NCBI GenBank assembly: GCA_043738425.1
Contig: JAYUGJ010000121.1
Coordinates: 1 to 64,000 of the forward strand
Length of the DNA: 64,000 nt
Direction of reading: 5' to 3'
Origin: PBB1 sp043738425
GTDB lineage: Bacteria; Pseudomonadota; Gammaproteobacteria; Burkholderiales; Burkholderiaceae_C
In this document: piece after piece, positions 16,448-24,955 of the stretch
Layout of the letters: every line of letters starts with the position of its first letter
Numbering within the stretch: position 1 is the first letter of the stretch
The notes under the pieces: model-generated
The model's input: the letters and a program-made list of their open reading frames with translations, nothing else
What the model was told of the DNA's origin: nothing
Database searches by the model: none
Made by a program: the position numbers and the translations under genes

Positions 16448-16578
16448 CTAGCGGGCGGCCATCAACGAGCGCAGCGTGTCCGACGTGCCCGCCTCATGCA
16501 GCCGTTTGTCGTGCCGAATGCACAGCATGCGCGCAACCCTGCGCCGTCGGGGCGGCGTAGCCAAAACGTACCGCGCCG
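16448..16578 (-). pseudogene. Duplicated tail of the ATP-dependent DNA ligase gene
   Basis: The minus strand at 16535-16448 reads RMLCIRHDKRLHEAGTSDTL then RSLMAAR and a stop. This closely matches the end of the intact ligase immediately upstream (RMLRIRHDKPLHEADTLATL then QALMASA). A further piece at about 16563-16578 reads GAVRF, matching the ligase IAVRF, but about 25 bp of unrelated DNA separates the two pieces. So it is a degenerate tandem copy of the ligase 3' end, located just after the ligase stop. It is not expected to be expressed as a protein. Confidence 0.75.
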
Positions 16579-16597
16579 TGCAGCGGCGCTGTGCGGT

Positions 16598-18439
16598 TCA
16601 CGCACTCGCCATCAGCGCTTGCAGCGTTGCCAGTGTGTCGGCCTCGTGCAGCGGCTTGTCGTGGCGGATACGCAGCATGCGTGGGAAGCGCACCGCGATG
16701 CCGCTTTTGTGGCGCGGGCTCGGGTTGATGCCTTCGAAGCCGAGCTCGAACACCATCGTCGGCCGCACGCTGCGCACCGGGCCGAATTTCTCGAGCGTGG
16801 TTTGGCGGATCACTTTGTCGACCGCTTTGAATTCTTCGTCGGTCAAGCCGCCGTACGCTTTGGCGAAGGCGACCAGTTGCAGGCCATCGGGCGACGCTGG
16901 CACGCGCGCGGCGATGGCGTCGATGACGGCTTGCGCTTCGGCCGCATCGTGTGGTGCACGGCTCCACACCGCGAAGGTGTAGTCGGTGTAGACGCTGGCA
17001 CGGCGGCCGTGGCCGGCCTGCGCATAGATCAGCACCGCGTCGGCCGTCAGTGGATCGACCTTCCACTTCCACCAGCCGATGCCGATGCGCAGTGGGGATG
17101 CCATCGATGTCGGCGCGGGAGCTGGTTCCAGTGAAGGTGCCAGGTCTATAACGTCGACGCCCATCGATGCCACTGGCGCGGACCGCGCATTTTTCGATGC
17201 CGGATCGCCCGCCGCCGCTTGCTTGCGCCGACCGCTGCCATAGCGTGCATCGCGGTGCTTGAGCATGCAGCCTTCGACGCCGCGCGCGCGCGACTCGCTG
17301 CGCAGCGCGGCCAACTCAGACCAGCTGCCGCACAACAACGGCGAGACACGCAAATCAGCACCGGCGCAGCGCAAAGCGTCGGCAAGCGACTGCAGCACCG
17401 AGCGGCGCGCGTGCTGTGGCAATTCACGCAGGTCGACGCCGCCGTGCTCCAGCGCGTCGTACGCCATGAAGGTCACCGGCGCATCGGCGAGTATTTTTTT
17501 TGTCAAATTTTTGCGACCGATGCGCTGCTGCAATAAGTTGAACGGCGCAGGCCGGTCACTGCCGTTGGGCCACACCAAAATTTCACCGTCGAGCACGGTG
17601 CCATCGGGCCACGCCGCAGCGATGGCGACGACTTCGGGGAAGCGGTCGGTCATCAATTCTTCACCGCGCGACCAGACCCAGACTTGGCCACCGCGGCGCA
17701 CCACCTGCGCGCGAATGCCGTCGTATTTCCACTCGACCAACCAGTCGTTGGCCGGCCCCAAAGCCGCATCGAAATCGGCGGTCGCGGGGTCTACCGGATG
17801 GGCCAAAAAAAACGGATACGGCTGCCCCGCATCGCCGCCCGGCTCGGCATCGGGCGACACCAACCGCGCATAACTCGCCGCACTGGGCCGCGCGGTTTTG
17901 TCGGTGCTGCCCATCATGCGTTGCGCAATGACTTTGGCATCGACACCAGACACCTGCGCCAACGCGCGCTGCACCAGCAGCTTGCTGACGCCGACCCGAA
18001 AGCCGCCACCGATCAGCTTGGTCAGCAAAAACCGCTCCGCCGCATCGAGCTCGTCCCAGTACGCAGCGATGCGCACGGCTTGCGTCTCGGGCGTGGCGTC
18101 GCGCAGCGGTAGCAAGCGCTGCTCGATCCACACCGAAAGCGCCACCTCGCTGCGCGCCGAGGCCGGCGGCAGCACATGCGCAATCGTTTCGGCCAGGTCG
18201 CCGACCGCCTGGTAGCACTCGTCGAACAACCAGTCGTCGATGCCCGCGCGTGCGCAGGCCAAGCTGCGCAGCACCCCGGTGGGCACCACCTGGCGCGGTT
18301 TGCCACCGGCCAAAAAATACGCCGCCCAGGCCGCATCGGCAGGATCAGCCGACGCGAAATAGCCCGCCAGCGCATCGACCTTGGCGGTGGTGGCAGTGGT
18401 GGCGTCGAGCTGGGTGTACAGGTGCGAGAAGGCCTTCAT
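16598..18439 (-). CDS. ATP-dependent DNA ligase (ligase-associated damage response type)
   Basis: Monomeric ATP-dependent ligase with an N-terminal alpha-helical domain (residues 1-200), a nucleotidyltransferase core and an OB-fold. The adenylation motif VEWKYDGIRAQ carries the catalytic lysine K238; VLDGEILVW, TFMAYDAL and GWWKWKVDPLTADAVL are the further nucleotidyltransferase motifs. 613 residues, longer than expected because about 50 residues (406-454, Ala/Pro/Ser-rich) are inserted between YGSGRR and GWWKWK, just before the motif V lysines. The insertion contains a 15-bp motif also found in fumC. Partner exonuclease lies upstream (18984-20108) and helicase 10 kb away, all on the minus strand; the phosphoesterase partner is not seen. 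Confidence 0.92.
   Translation of the reverse strand: MKAFSHLYTQLDATTATTAKVDALAGYFASADPADAAWAAYFLAGGKPRQVVPTGVLRSLACARAGIDDWLFDECYQAVGDLAETIAHVLPPASARSEVALSVWIEQRLLPLRDATPETQAVRIAAYWDELDAAERFLLTKLIGGGFRVGVSKLLVQRALAQVSGVDAKVIAQRMMGSTDKTARPSAASYARLVSPDAEPGGDAGQPYPFFLAHPVDPATADFDAALGPANDWLVEWKYDGIRAQVVRRGGQVWVWSRGEELMTDRFPEVVAIAAAWPDGTVLDGEILVWPNGSDRPAPFNLLQQRIGRKNLTKKILADAPVTFMAYDALEHGGVDLRELPQHARRSVLQSLADALRCAGADLRVSPLLCGSWSELAALRSESRARGVEGCMLKHRDARYGSGRRKQAAAGDPASKNARSAPVASMGVDVIDLAPSLEPAPAPTSMASPLRIGIGWWKWKVDPLTADAVLIYAQAGHGRRASVYTDYTFAVWSRAPHDAAEAQAVIDAIAARVPASPDGLQLVAFAKAYGGLTDEEFKAVDKVIRQTTLEKFGPVRSVRPTMVFELGFEGINPSPRHKSGIAVRFPRMLRIRHDKPLHEADTLATLQALMASA
17136..17150 (-). repeat. Shared 15-bp motif, copy in the ligase insertion
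   Basis: Plus-strand GGTGCCAGGTCTATA; in the ligase frame it codes IDLAP. Identical to the copy at 51384-51398 in fumC and close to copies at 54478 and 56589. Confidence 0.6.
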
Positions 18440-18531
18440 TGGGTCACACGCATAAGTGAACAGAGTTTTCTAGGAAGGGTTCAGCGACTGCCGACGCGGG
18501 CCTGATTTCCGCCCCAGAAGTAGCATCAGAA

Positions 18532-18786
18532 ATGTTCAGCCACCGCTTCAATCGACCCGTCATCCTGACACGGCATGCGGTTCAGCGGATGGGCGAGCGA
18601 GACATCTCGTCACCGTTGTTGCTGGAGGTGATTGAAACCGGCGCCGTTCGCTACAGCGATCCAAACCGTCTGTGGGTGTCACTGCACGTGCCGCAGCGTG
18701 ATGACAACTTGCTGTGTGCCGTGCTGATTCTGGAAGATGCCGTGGTGGTCAAGACCGTCATGCACCATTGGGAGTTAACGCCATGA
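18532..18786 (+). CDS. DUF4258 domain-containing protein (putative toxin-like partner)
   Basis: Small 84-residue protein with the DUF4258 pattern: ILTRHAVQRMGERDIS (residues 11-26, the H..RM.ER core), then VIETGAVRYSDP and a C-terminal beta-rich block ending VVKTVMHHWEL. DUF4258 proteins resemble RelE-type folds and often occur in two-gene modules, but toxicity is not established here. Its stop overlaps the start of the DUF2283 gene by 4 bp. The pair lies on the plus strand between the minus-strand ligase and exonuclease genes, so it is a separate insertion into that repair neighbourhood. Confidence 0.75.
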   Translation: MFSHRFNRPVILTRHAVQRMGERDISSPLLLEVIETGAVRYSDPNRLWVSLHVPQRDDNLLCAVLILEDAVVVKTVMHHWELTP

Positions 18787-18980
18787 AAACCACCTATTTC
18801 GACGATGACGACACGCTGGTGATCAGGTTGTCGGACAAACCCATCACGCGCGAAGTTTCACAAGACTGGCGCACCCATGTCAGCTATGCAGCCGACGGCA
18901 GCGTGGTCGAAACCGTGATCCTGGAGGCACGCGAATGCGGGGCCTGGCCTTTGCAGGTCGAGCATCGGCAGGTGGCTTGA
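18783..18980 (+). CDS. DUF2283 domain-containing protein (putative antitoxin-like partner)
   Basis: 65 residues, beginning MKTTYFDDDDTLVIRLSDKP, the DUF2283 signature (a short beta-meander protein with a Y...DTL.I.L pattern). DUF2283 genes are common immediate partners of DUF4258 genes. ATG 18783 overlaps the DUF4258 stop. It ends 3 bp before the convergent exonuclease stop, so no terminator fits between them. The toxin-antitoxin reading is inference from pairing and size. Confidence 0.75.
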   Translation: MKTTYFDDDDTLVIRLSDKPITREVSQDWRTHVSYAADGSVVETVILEARECGAWPLQVEHRQVA

Positions 18981-18983
18981 ATG

Positions 18984-20108
18984 TCAGACGCGGGTGGATT
19001 CATTTGGCTCCGCCGGAGCGTCGCCTGAATCGTCAGCGCCGTCCCCGTACTCGGTCTTGAACGACCCTGCCTGCAGCCCTTGCTGTTCCAGCCAGCGCAC
19101 CATCACCGCTTCATAGCCGTGGGTGACGATGACGCGTTCGGCGCCTGTGGCGGCGATGGCGCGCTGCAGGCCGGGCCAGTCGGCATGGTCGCTCATGACA
19201 AAGCCGCGGTCTACCGCACGGCGGCGGCGCGCGCCACGCAGTTGCATCCAACCGCTGGCAAATGCATCACTGGCCTCGACACCCGCCACCGTGAAGTTGC
19301 GCGCCCAGCTGCTGCCTTGCACCGATGGCGGGCCGATGGCGATGGCGCGTTTCAGGCAGGACTTGTCGGTCACTTCGCTGATGAGTTGCGTCGGCGGCAG
19401 GCGCACGCCTTCGGCACGGTAGGCGCGGTTGAGCGGCTCGACCGCGGCGTGCACGACGATCGGGCCGATGCGCGCATCGAGCCCGGCCAGTAGCCGTTGC
19501 GCTTTGCCGAAGCTGTAGCCCATCAGCAAACTGGCGCGGCCGGCATCGGCGTTGGCGCTCCACCAGGCGTTGATGTCGGCGTAGACCTCGTGCTGCGGCT
19601 GCCAGCGGTAAATCGGCAAACCGAAGGTGCTTTCGGTGATGAAGCAATCGCAGCGCACCGGCTCGAAGGCCTCGCAGGTCAGGTTGTCTTCATGCACCAC
19701 ATGCGCGGTGCCGAGCGCGCTTTGCGGGCCGCTGACAAAGTAATCGCCCGACGCCACCCACACCCGTCCGCCGTGTTCGAGGCGCACCTGCGATGAGCCC
19801 AGCACATGGCCGGCCGGATGCAAGCTGACGCGCACACCACGGTGCTCGACCACCTCGCCGTAGGCCAGCGGCTGCAAGGTGATGGTGCCGAGCCGCGAGC
19901 GCAACACGCCCTCCGAGCGGGCCGACGCGAGGTAATGGCCATGGCCGGGCCGCGCGTGGTCGGCATGCGCGTGGGTGATCACCGCGCGGTCCACCGGCCG
20001 CCACGGGTCGATGTAGAAGTCGCCCGCCGGGCAGTACAGGCCCGCCGGGCGTTCGATAACCAGATCAGCGGCGCGGCTCGTGTCGGGGTGATTCACGGTG
20101 GTACCCAT
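18984..20108 (-). CDS. Ligase-associated DNA damage response exonuclease
   Basis: Metallo-beta-lactamase/beta-CASP nuclease of the type that accompanies ATP-dependent DNA ligases in bacteria. Zinc motif DRAVITHAHADHARPGHG (residues about 40-57), LHPAGHVLGSSQVRLEHGG, WVASGDYFVSG and the late DHADWPGLQRAIAATGAERV block are all present. Full length at 374 residues. It is placed directly upstream of the ligase gene on the same strand, except for the plus-strand DUF4258/DUF2283 pair between them. Expected role: end processing before ligation, together with the helicase at 3808-6558. Confidence 0.9.
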   Translation of the reverse strand: MGTTVNHPDTSRAADLVIERPAGLYCPAGDFYIDPWRPVDRAVITHAHADHARPGHGHYLASARSEGVLRSRLGTITLQPLAYGEVVEHRGVRVSLHPAGHVLGSSQVRLEHGGRVWVASGDYFVSGPQSALGTAHVVHEDNLTCEAFEPVRCDCFITESTFGLPIYRWQPQHEVYADINAWWSANADAGRASLLMGYSFGKAQRLLAGLDARIGPIVVHAAVEPLNRAYRAEGVRLPPTQLISEVTDKSCLKRAIAIGPPSVQGSSWARNFTVAGVEASDAFASGWMQLRGARRRRAVDRGFVMSDHADWPGLQRAIAATGAERVIVTHGYEAVMVRWLEQQGLQAGSFKTEYGDGADDSGDAPAEPNESTRV

Positions 20109-20187
20109 CAGGTCAGTTCGCGCCAGTTCGAATCAATTCACGCCATTGGGGCCAGGTGTTTAACGACAGCACAAACCAAGCAACCGC

Positions 20188-21501
20188 TCAATAGCGCCCG
20201 GTAGCACCGGCCACTTTCAGATACGCATACGCGCCCCACGCAATCAGGCCGCGGCGCAGTGCGCCCCACATGCCGGGGCGGTACTTTTGCGTCGGGTCGA
20301 TTTCGGTCGACACCGCCACCGCCGCATCGAACTGCGCCGACAACTCGGCGTTGAACGCCGCGTCGCGCACGATCACGTTGGCTTCCAAGTTCAGCAGCAG
20401 CGACAGCGGGTCGATGTTCGAGCTGCCGACGGTGGCCCAATCGCCGTCGACCAGCGCCACCTTGGCATGCAAAAACGCCGGCGTGTACTCGAAGATGCGC
20501 ACGCCCTGGCCGAGCATTTCGTCGTACATCGCGCGCGCTGCGGCGCCCGCCAGGCGGTAGTCCAGCTTGCCCTGCAGGAGCAAACGCACCTGCACGCCGC
20601 GCCGCGCGGCCCGGCGCAGCGCGGTGCGAAACGAGCGACCCGGATAGAAATACGGCGAGATCAAATCGACCCGCGTGCGGGCGTTTTTGATCGCATCGAT
20701 ATAGCTGCGCTCGATCGTGCGGCGCTGGCGCACGTTGTCGCGCAGCACGAAGGCGGCCAGCGTGGGCAGCAGCGCGCCGGGGGTGGCCTGCATGCCGACG
20801 CCCGGCGTCATGCGCAACCGCTTGATCAGGCGGCGCACCCGAGCCACCGGTTCGGCACCGCGTGCAATGGCGCGCACCTCTTCTTTGAACGCGCGGCCGA
20901 GGTGCGCGCGCGACCAGGCCGCGACGCTCGCCTGGTGGATCGGGCCGACCACCGGGCCGCTGAGCTGCACCGCAAAGTCGAGCCGCGGCTCGGCCGACCA
21001 ACCGTGCGTGAGGTCGTTGCGGTCGTCGATCAGGTTGATGCCGCCGACAAAACCAACCTCGGCATCGACCGTGCACAACTTCAAATGCAGCCGCCGCAAT
21101 TGCCCGGGCTGCAACCAATTCCACCAGCGGTCGATCGGCCGGTAGACCGCGACCTGCACGCCGGCCTCGGACATGCAGCGGTGCAGTTCGGCCATGCGGC
21201 CTTTGCTGCCGAAGCCATCGAGCACCACCTTGACCGACACACCGCGCTGCGCGGCTTGTACCAACGCGGTGGTCACGCGCATGGCCGCCGGGTCGTCGTG
21301 AAAAATGTAGGTGGCCAAACACACTTCGTGGCGGGCCGCGTCGATCACCGTGACCAACGCCGGAAACAGCGCATCGCCGCCGCGCAGCAACTGCACCGCG
21401 TTGCCGCCACTGAACACCGGGCGCGGTACGGTGGTCCACATTTCCTCGAGCGCCGCGCGGTCGGAATGGGTGTCGGTCGACAACGGATCGGGCGTAGCCA
21501 T
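20188..21501 (-). CDS. clsB: Cardiolipin synthase ClsB (phospholipase D family)
   Basis: Membrane-associated phospholipid synthase with two HKD sites: HLKLCTVDAEVGFVGGIN in the first half and HAKVALVDGDWATVGSSNID in the second. 437 residues from ATG 21501 (MATPDPLSTD). The first 30 residues are polar, then the FSGGNAVQLLRGGDALFPAL block typical of ClsB. It is followed upstream by an endonuclease/exonuclease/phosphatase gene, a pairing found also for E. coli clsB (ybhP-clsB). The 20-bp gap suggests one operon. Confidence 0.92.
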   Translation of the reverse strand: MATPDPLSTDTHSDRAALEEMWTTVPRPVFSGGNAVQLLRGGDALFPALVTVIDAARHEVCLATYIFHDDPAAMRVTTALVQAAQRGVSVKVVLDGFGSKGRMAELHRCMSEAGVQVAVYRPIDRWWNWLQPGQLRRLHLKLCTVDAEVGFVGGINLIDDRNDLTHGWSAEPRLDFAVQLSGPVVGPIHQASVAAWSRAHLGRAFKEEVRAIARGAEPVARVRRLIKRLRMTPGVGMQATPGALLPTLAAFVLRDNVRQRRTIERSYIDAIKNARTRVDLISPYFYPGRSFRTALRRAARRGVQVRLLLQGKLDYRLAGAAARAMYDEMLGQGVRIFEYTPAFLHAKVALVDGDWATVGSSNIDPLSLLLNLEANVIVRDAAFNAELSAQFDAAVAVSTEIDPTQKYRPGMWGALRRGLIAWGAYAYLKVAGATGRY

Positions 21502-21521
21502 CGGGTGCGTGCGCCGCGCGT

Positions 21522-22337
21522 TCAGGCCAACCGCAGCTCGGCCACCAGCGGCAGGTGGTCTGACATGCGCGCCCACGCCGCGCCACGCGGCACGCTGCTG
21601 CCGGTGCACCGCAAGCCGCGCACGTAGATACGGTCGAGCGCAAAAAAAGGCACCCGCGACGGGAAGGTACACGGCGGCGATTGGCCCTCGGTGCGCGCCG
21701 GCATCAAACCCATTTTGCGGATCGGCGCATCGAGTTTTTCGCCCCAGTCGTTGAAGTCGCCGGCCAGCACCAGCAGCTCACCGGCCGGCACGTGCAACGC
21801 GATGAAGCCGGCAATGCGTTCGACCTGGCGCACGCGGCTGGCATGTATCAAGCCGAGGTGCGCCACGATGGCGTGCACCAGCACACCGTTCCATTGCACC
21901 GGCACATGCAGCAAGCCGCGCTGCTCGAAGCGGTGGTCCGACACATCGTGGTGCTGCACATCGCCGATCGGCCAGCGCGACAGCAACGCGTTGCCGTGCT
22001 CGCCGTGGCGGGTGATCGCGTTGCTGCGGTACGCGGCTTCGTAGCCGGCGGGTGCCAGGTAATCGGCCTGCGGCATGCGCGGCCAACCAATTTGGGTGTC
22101 GGGAAAACGCAATGCCTCGGCGCGGTTCGCGCTGCGCACTTCCTGCAAAAAAATCAGGTCGGCATCGAGCGACTCGATGCCCTGCGCCACGTTGTGAATT
22201 TCCAACCTGCGCCGCGGCCCGACGCCACGCACGCCTTTGTGGATGTTGTAGGTGGCCACCCGCAACACATCGGTCGACGGCGCGCGCGCGCGGTCAGGCT
22301 CGGCGGCTTGGGCTGGCGCGTGGCGGGTCAGCAACAC
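21522..22337 (-). CDS. Endonuclease/exonuclease/phosphatase family protein (YbhP-like)
   Basis: Metal-dependent phosphodiesterase fold: VATYNIHKGVRG (start of domain), LIFLQEVRSANR, GDFNDWGEKLD and SDHLPLVAEL, which hold the Asn, Glu, Asp and His of the EEP active site. 271 residues. It lies 20 bp before clsB on the same strand, a conserved pairing that suggests a phospholipid substrate or regulator role, though this is unproven. The first 24 residues (MLLTRHAPAQAAEPD...) are poorly conserved, so the start may be slightly downstream. Confidence 0.87.
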   Translation of the reverse strand: MLLTRHAPAQAAEPDRARAPSTDVLRVATYNIHKGVRGVGPRRRLEIHNVAQGIESLDADLIFLQEVRSANRAEALRFPDTQIGWPRMPQADYLAPAGYEAAYRSNAITRHGEHGNALLSRWPIGDVQHHDVSDHRFEQRGLLHVPVQWNGVLVHAIVAHLGLIHASRVRQVERIAGFIALHVPAGELLVLAGDFNDWGEKLDAPIRKMGLMPARTEGQSPPCTFPSRVPFFALDRIYVRGLRCTGSSVPRGAAWARMSDHLPLVAELRLA

Positions 22338-22407
22338 GGCATCACGCGGGCGGCTTGGTCACGACGAGCATGGTGAGCGCGGCGAGCACGGCGCACGCAG
22401 CCGCGCA

Positions 22408-22869
22408 TCACAGTGACACCAGACGCGGCAGCTGCATCACTGCCTCGGCGTTCGATGGCGAAAAACAGCGGTCGGCAGCGTCGCGCCACGGCAGCCACAC
22501 GTGCTGCAGATGCTCGCGTGGTGCCAGCGTGATGGGGATGTCGCGCGGCACCCGCAGGCCGAACACATGTTCGGTGTTGTGCGTCACGCCGGGCGCATAA
22601 CGGTGCCGCCACACCGGATAAATCTCGTACACGTTGCTGAGCTGCCAGTCGCGCAGGTGATGCATCGGCACCGACGCCGAGCCGATGGCGATGCCGGTTT
22701 CTTCGGCCACTTCGCGTTGCGCGGTGTCACGCAACGGCTCATCGACCGCGTCTTTCGAGCCGGTCACGCTTTGCCAAAAGCCGGGCCGGTCGGCACGCTC
22801 GATCAGCAGCACCTGCAGATCGGCGGTGTGGATCACCACCAGCACCGATTCGGGAATTTTGGGTGTCAC
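22408..22869 (-). CDS. nudB: Dihydroneopterin triphosphate diphosphatase (Nudix)
   Basis: Nudix hydrolase of folate biosynthesis that removes pyrophosphate from dihydroneopterin triphosphate. The Nudix box is GSKDAVDEPLRDTAQREVAE followed by ETGI. PESVLVVIHT at the start and RPGFWQSVTGS match NudB. 153 residues, normal length. Encoded 70 bp upstream of the EEP gene and near aspS, an arrangement common in Burkholderiales. Confidence 0.9.
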   Translation of the reverse strand: MTPKIPESVLVVIHTADLQVLLIERADRPGFWQSVTGSKDAVDEPLRDTAQREVAEETGIAIGSASVPMHHLRDWQLSNVYEIYPVWRHRYAPGVTHNTEHVFGLRVPRDIPITLAPREHLQHVWLPWRDAADRCFSPSNAEAVMQLPRLVSL

Positions 22870-22900
22870 GGCAGGCTGCTCGCCGAATCAACCGGCCGCA

Positions 22901-23779
22901 TCACTTCGCAGCGCGCACCGCGTGCGCGTGGGTGCGGAAAAAAAACTCTTGGTCCAGCTTCATCAGCACCAGACCCCAGGTGCTGGGCGGACACAAGTCG
23001 ATGAACTGCGCCGACACCTCGTCGAGCCGCAGCGACAGGTGAAATTCTTGTATGCAGGCGCGCGCTTTGGCGGCAAACATGGCGCGGTTGTCGGCTGCCA
23101 GCACACCGGCGCGGTACCAACGCGAGGCCGAGCTCAAATCAAACAGCCAGCCGCCGACCTGCCTCTGCACCGTGAAGTCGAGCGACGGGTGGAAAAACGA
23201 ATCAGCGGTTGCGCCGCCCGCCACCAGCTGGTCCAGCTCGGGCACCCGCACTGCGTTGTCGAGCACGCGTAACGCGCTTGCGTTGAGTGCAAAACAATGG
23301 GTGCGCATCCAGCGGCTGCTGCGCCGGCCTTGCAATAAAAACGCGTGGTCGCGGTGGCACTCGAAGCCGACGATCGTCGGCATGTCGGTAGCAGGCCCTG
23401 CGATTGCCGCAGCCAAACGCTGCAACGCCAACCGCGGCAAGTGCGCGTGGCTGCCGATGGTGTCGTTCATGAAGATGACCCAGCCCGGCTGGCTGCTGTG
23501 CAGCGCATGCGCCAGCCCGCGCTGGTAGGCCCCGAACTCGTGACCCTCGTTGTCGTGGGCGATCCATTCGGTCGAGCGTGACGCATCGGCACCGCGCACC
23601 GGTGACGGCGCGCGCGGGTCGACGTTCAACACCGCGACATGGCGATCAACCGGCACGGCCGCTTTGAGCCGGCGCAGCTGCTGCAAATTGCGGCTTTGGT
23701 AACCGGCATAGAAGTGCGCCGACACCAACACCACCGCAGCCCGCGTCACGCCATCTGGATGCGACACCGGGTGGCCCAT
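22901..23779 (-). CDS. Putative glycan-synthesis protein (RgpF-like region)
   Basis: 292 residues. The blocks VVLVSAHFYAGYQSRNLQQL, AHDNEGHEFGAYQRGLAHAL, GWVIFMNDTIGSH and SSRWMRTHCFALNASALRV resemble the rhamnan-synthesis RgpF type of glycosyltransferase (N.G.D.GAY..GL, LNDT, SRW..T..FAL). I am not certain of the family, and no catalytic residue can be assigned. No signal peptide or membrane segment is visible. It begins 8 bp after the minE stop, an unexpected neighbour for a cell-division operon. Confidence 0.45.
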   Translation of the reverse strand: MGHPVSHPDGVTRAAVVLVSAHFYAGYQSRNLQQLRRLKAAVPVDRHVAVLNVDPRAPSPVRGADASRSTEWIAHDNEGHEFGAYQRGLAHALHSSQPGWVIFMNDTIGSHAHLPRLALQRLAAAIAGPATDMPTIVGFECHRDHAFLLQGRRSSRWMRTHCFALNASALRVLDNAVRVPELDQLVAGGATADSFFHPSLDFTVQRQVGGWLFDLSSASRWYRAGVLAADNRAMFAAKARACIQEFHLSLRLDEVSAQFIDLCPPSTWGLVLMKLDQEFFFRTHAHAVRAAK

Positions 23780-23786
23780 GGCTGCG

Positions 23787-24047
23787 TCAGCGCACCGCGT
23801 CCGGCAACTCGATTTTGACCTGCAGCACTTCCAGATCGCCCTGCCGCTCGACTTCGACTTTGATGTCGCCGGGGCCGACCGACACGTACTTCGAGATCAC
23901 CGCCAGCAGCTCGCGCTGCAAGTCGGGCAGGTAGTCGGGGCTGCGCGTGCGGCCGTTGCGCTCGTGCGCCAGGATGATCTGCAGCCGCTCTTTGGCGACG
24001 GTGGCTGTCTTGGTTTTTTCACCCAGAAAAAAGGACAGAAAACCCAT
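23787..24047 (-). CDS. minE: Cell division topological specificity factor MinE
   Basis: Small regulator (86 residues) that stimulates MinD ATPase and drives Min oscillation. The start MGFLSFFLGEKTKTATVAKE and the anti-MinCD helix KERLQIILAHERNGR are as expected, followed by the dimerisation domain with LLAVISKYVSV. It follows minD with a 3-bp gap in the order minC-minD-minE on the minus strand. Confidence 0.95.
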   Translation of the reverse strand: MGFLSFFLGEKTKTATVAKERLQIILAHERNGRTRSPDYLPDLQRELLAVISKYVSVGPGDIKVEVERQGDLEVLQVKIELPDAVR

Positions 24048-24050
24048 GGC

Positions 24051-24866
24051 TCACTTCCCCCCGAACATGCGCTTGAAAAAGCCCGGCTTCACCGCATCAA
24101 TGAAGCGCATCGGTTTTTCTTCACCCAGGAAACGCGCCACCACATCTTCATACGCAGCGGCCACATCGGTGCCCTGCATGTGGATGGCCGGAATGCCCTG
24201 GTTCGACGCGTCGAGCACCGACTCCGACTCGGGAATCACACCCAGCAGCTTGATGCGCAAGATGTCGTGGATATCGGCCAAGCTCAGCATCTGACCGCCT
24301 TCGACCCGGTTCGGGTTGTAGCGGGTGATCAGCAAATGTTCTTTGATCGGCGTGAGCTTTTTGATGGCCCGGCGCGTCTTGCTGTTGAGCATGCCCAAGA
24401 TGCGGTCCGAGTCGCGCACCGAAGACACCTCGGGGTTGGTCACCACCAGCGCCTCATCGGCAAAGTGCATCGCCATCAGCGCACCTGTTTCGATGCCTGC
24501 GGGTGAATCGCAGACGATGTATTCGAAGTCCATGGCGATCAAATCGTCGAGCACTTGCTGCACGCCGTCTTGTGTCAACGCGTCTTTGTCGCGGGTTTGC
24601 GAAGCGGCCAGCACATACAGGTTGTCGCTTTGTTTGTCTTTGATCAGCGCCTGGTTCAGGTTGGCTTCGCCGTGGATGACGTTGATCAGGTCGTACACCA
24701 CCCGGCGCTCACAGCCCATGATGAGATCGAGGTTGCGCAGGCCGACATCGAAGTCGATGACGGCAGTTTTGTGCCCGCGCAGCGCCAAGCCGGATGCAAA
24801 GCTGGCGCTGGTGGTGGTTTTGCCCACGCCACCTTTGCCGGAGGTCACCACAATAATTTTGGCCAT
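24051..24866 (-). CDS. minD: Septum site-determining ATPase MinD
   Basis: Membrane-associated ParA-type ATPase that recruits MinC and prevents polar division. The deviant Walker A motif is SGKGGVGKTT (residues 9-18); FDVGLRNLDLIMGCERR and VCDSPAGIETGAL are the other nucleotide motifs; the C-terminus ends in the amphipathic membrane-targeting helix FFKRMFGGK. 271 residues, a typical size. A weak AAAGGAACCGC ribosome site precedes the ATG. Confidence 0.97.
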   Translation of the reverse strand: MAKIIVVTSGKGGVGKTTTSASFASGLALRGHKTAVIDFDVGLRNLDLIMGCERRVVYDLINVIHGEANLNQALIKDKQSDNLYVLAASQTRDKDALTQDGVQQVLDDLIAMDFEYIVCDSPAGIETGALMAMHFADEALVVTNPEVSSVRDSDRILGMLNSKTRRAIKKLTPIKEHLLITRYNPNRVEGGQMLSLADIHDILRIKLLGVIPESESVLDASNQGIPAIHMQGTDVAAAYEDVVARFLGEEKPMRFIDAVKPGFFKRMFGGK

Positions 24867-24955
24867 GGGAAAGCGGTTCCTTTAAAGAGCGGTCAGCCGC
24901 GCGATGGCGACCCGAGCCGCGGCAAAAACAAACTGAAACGCGGGCGGCGCAAACA

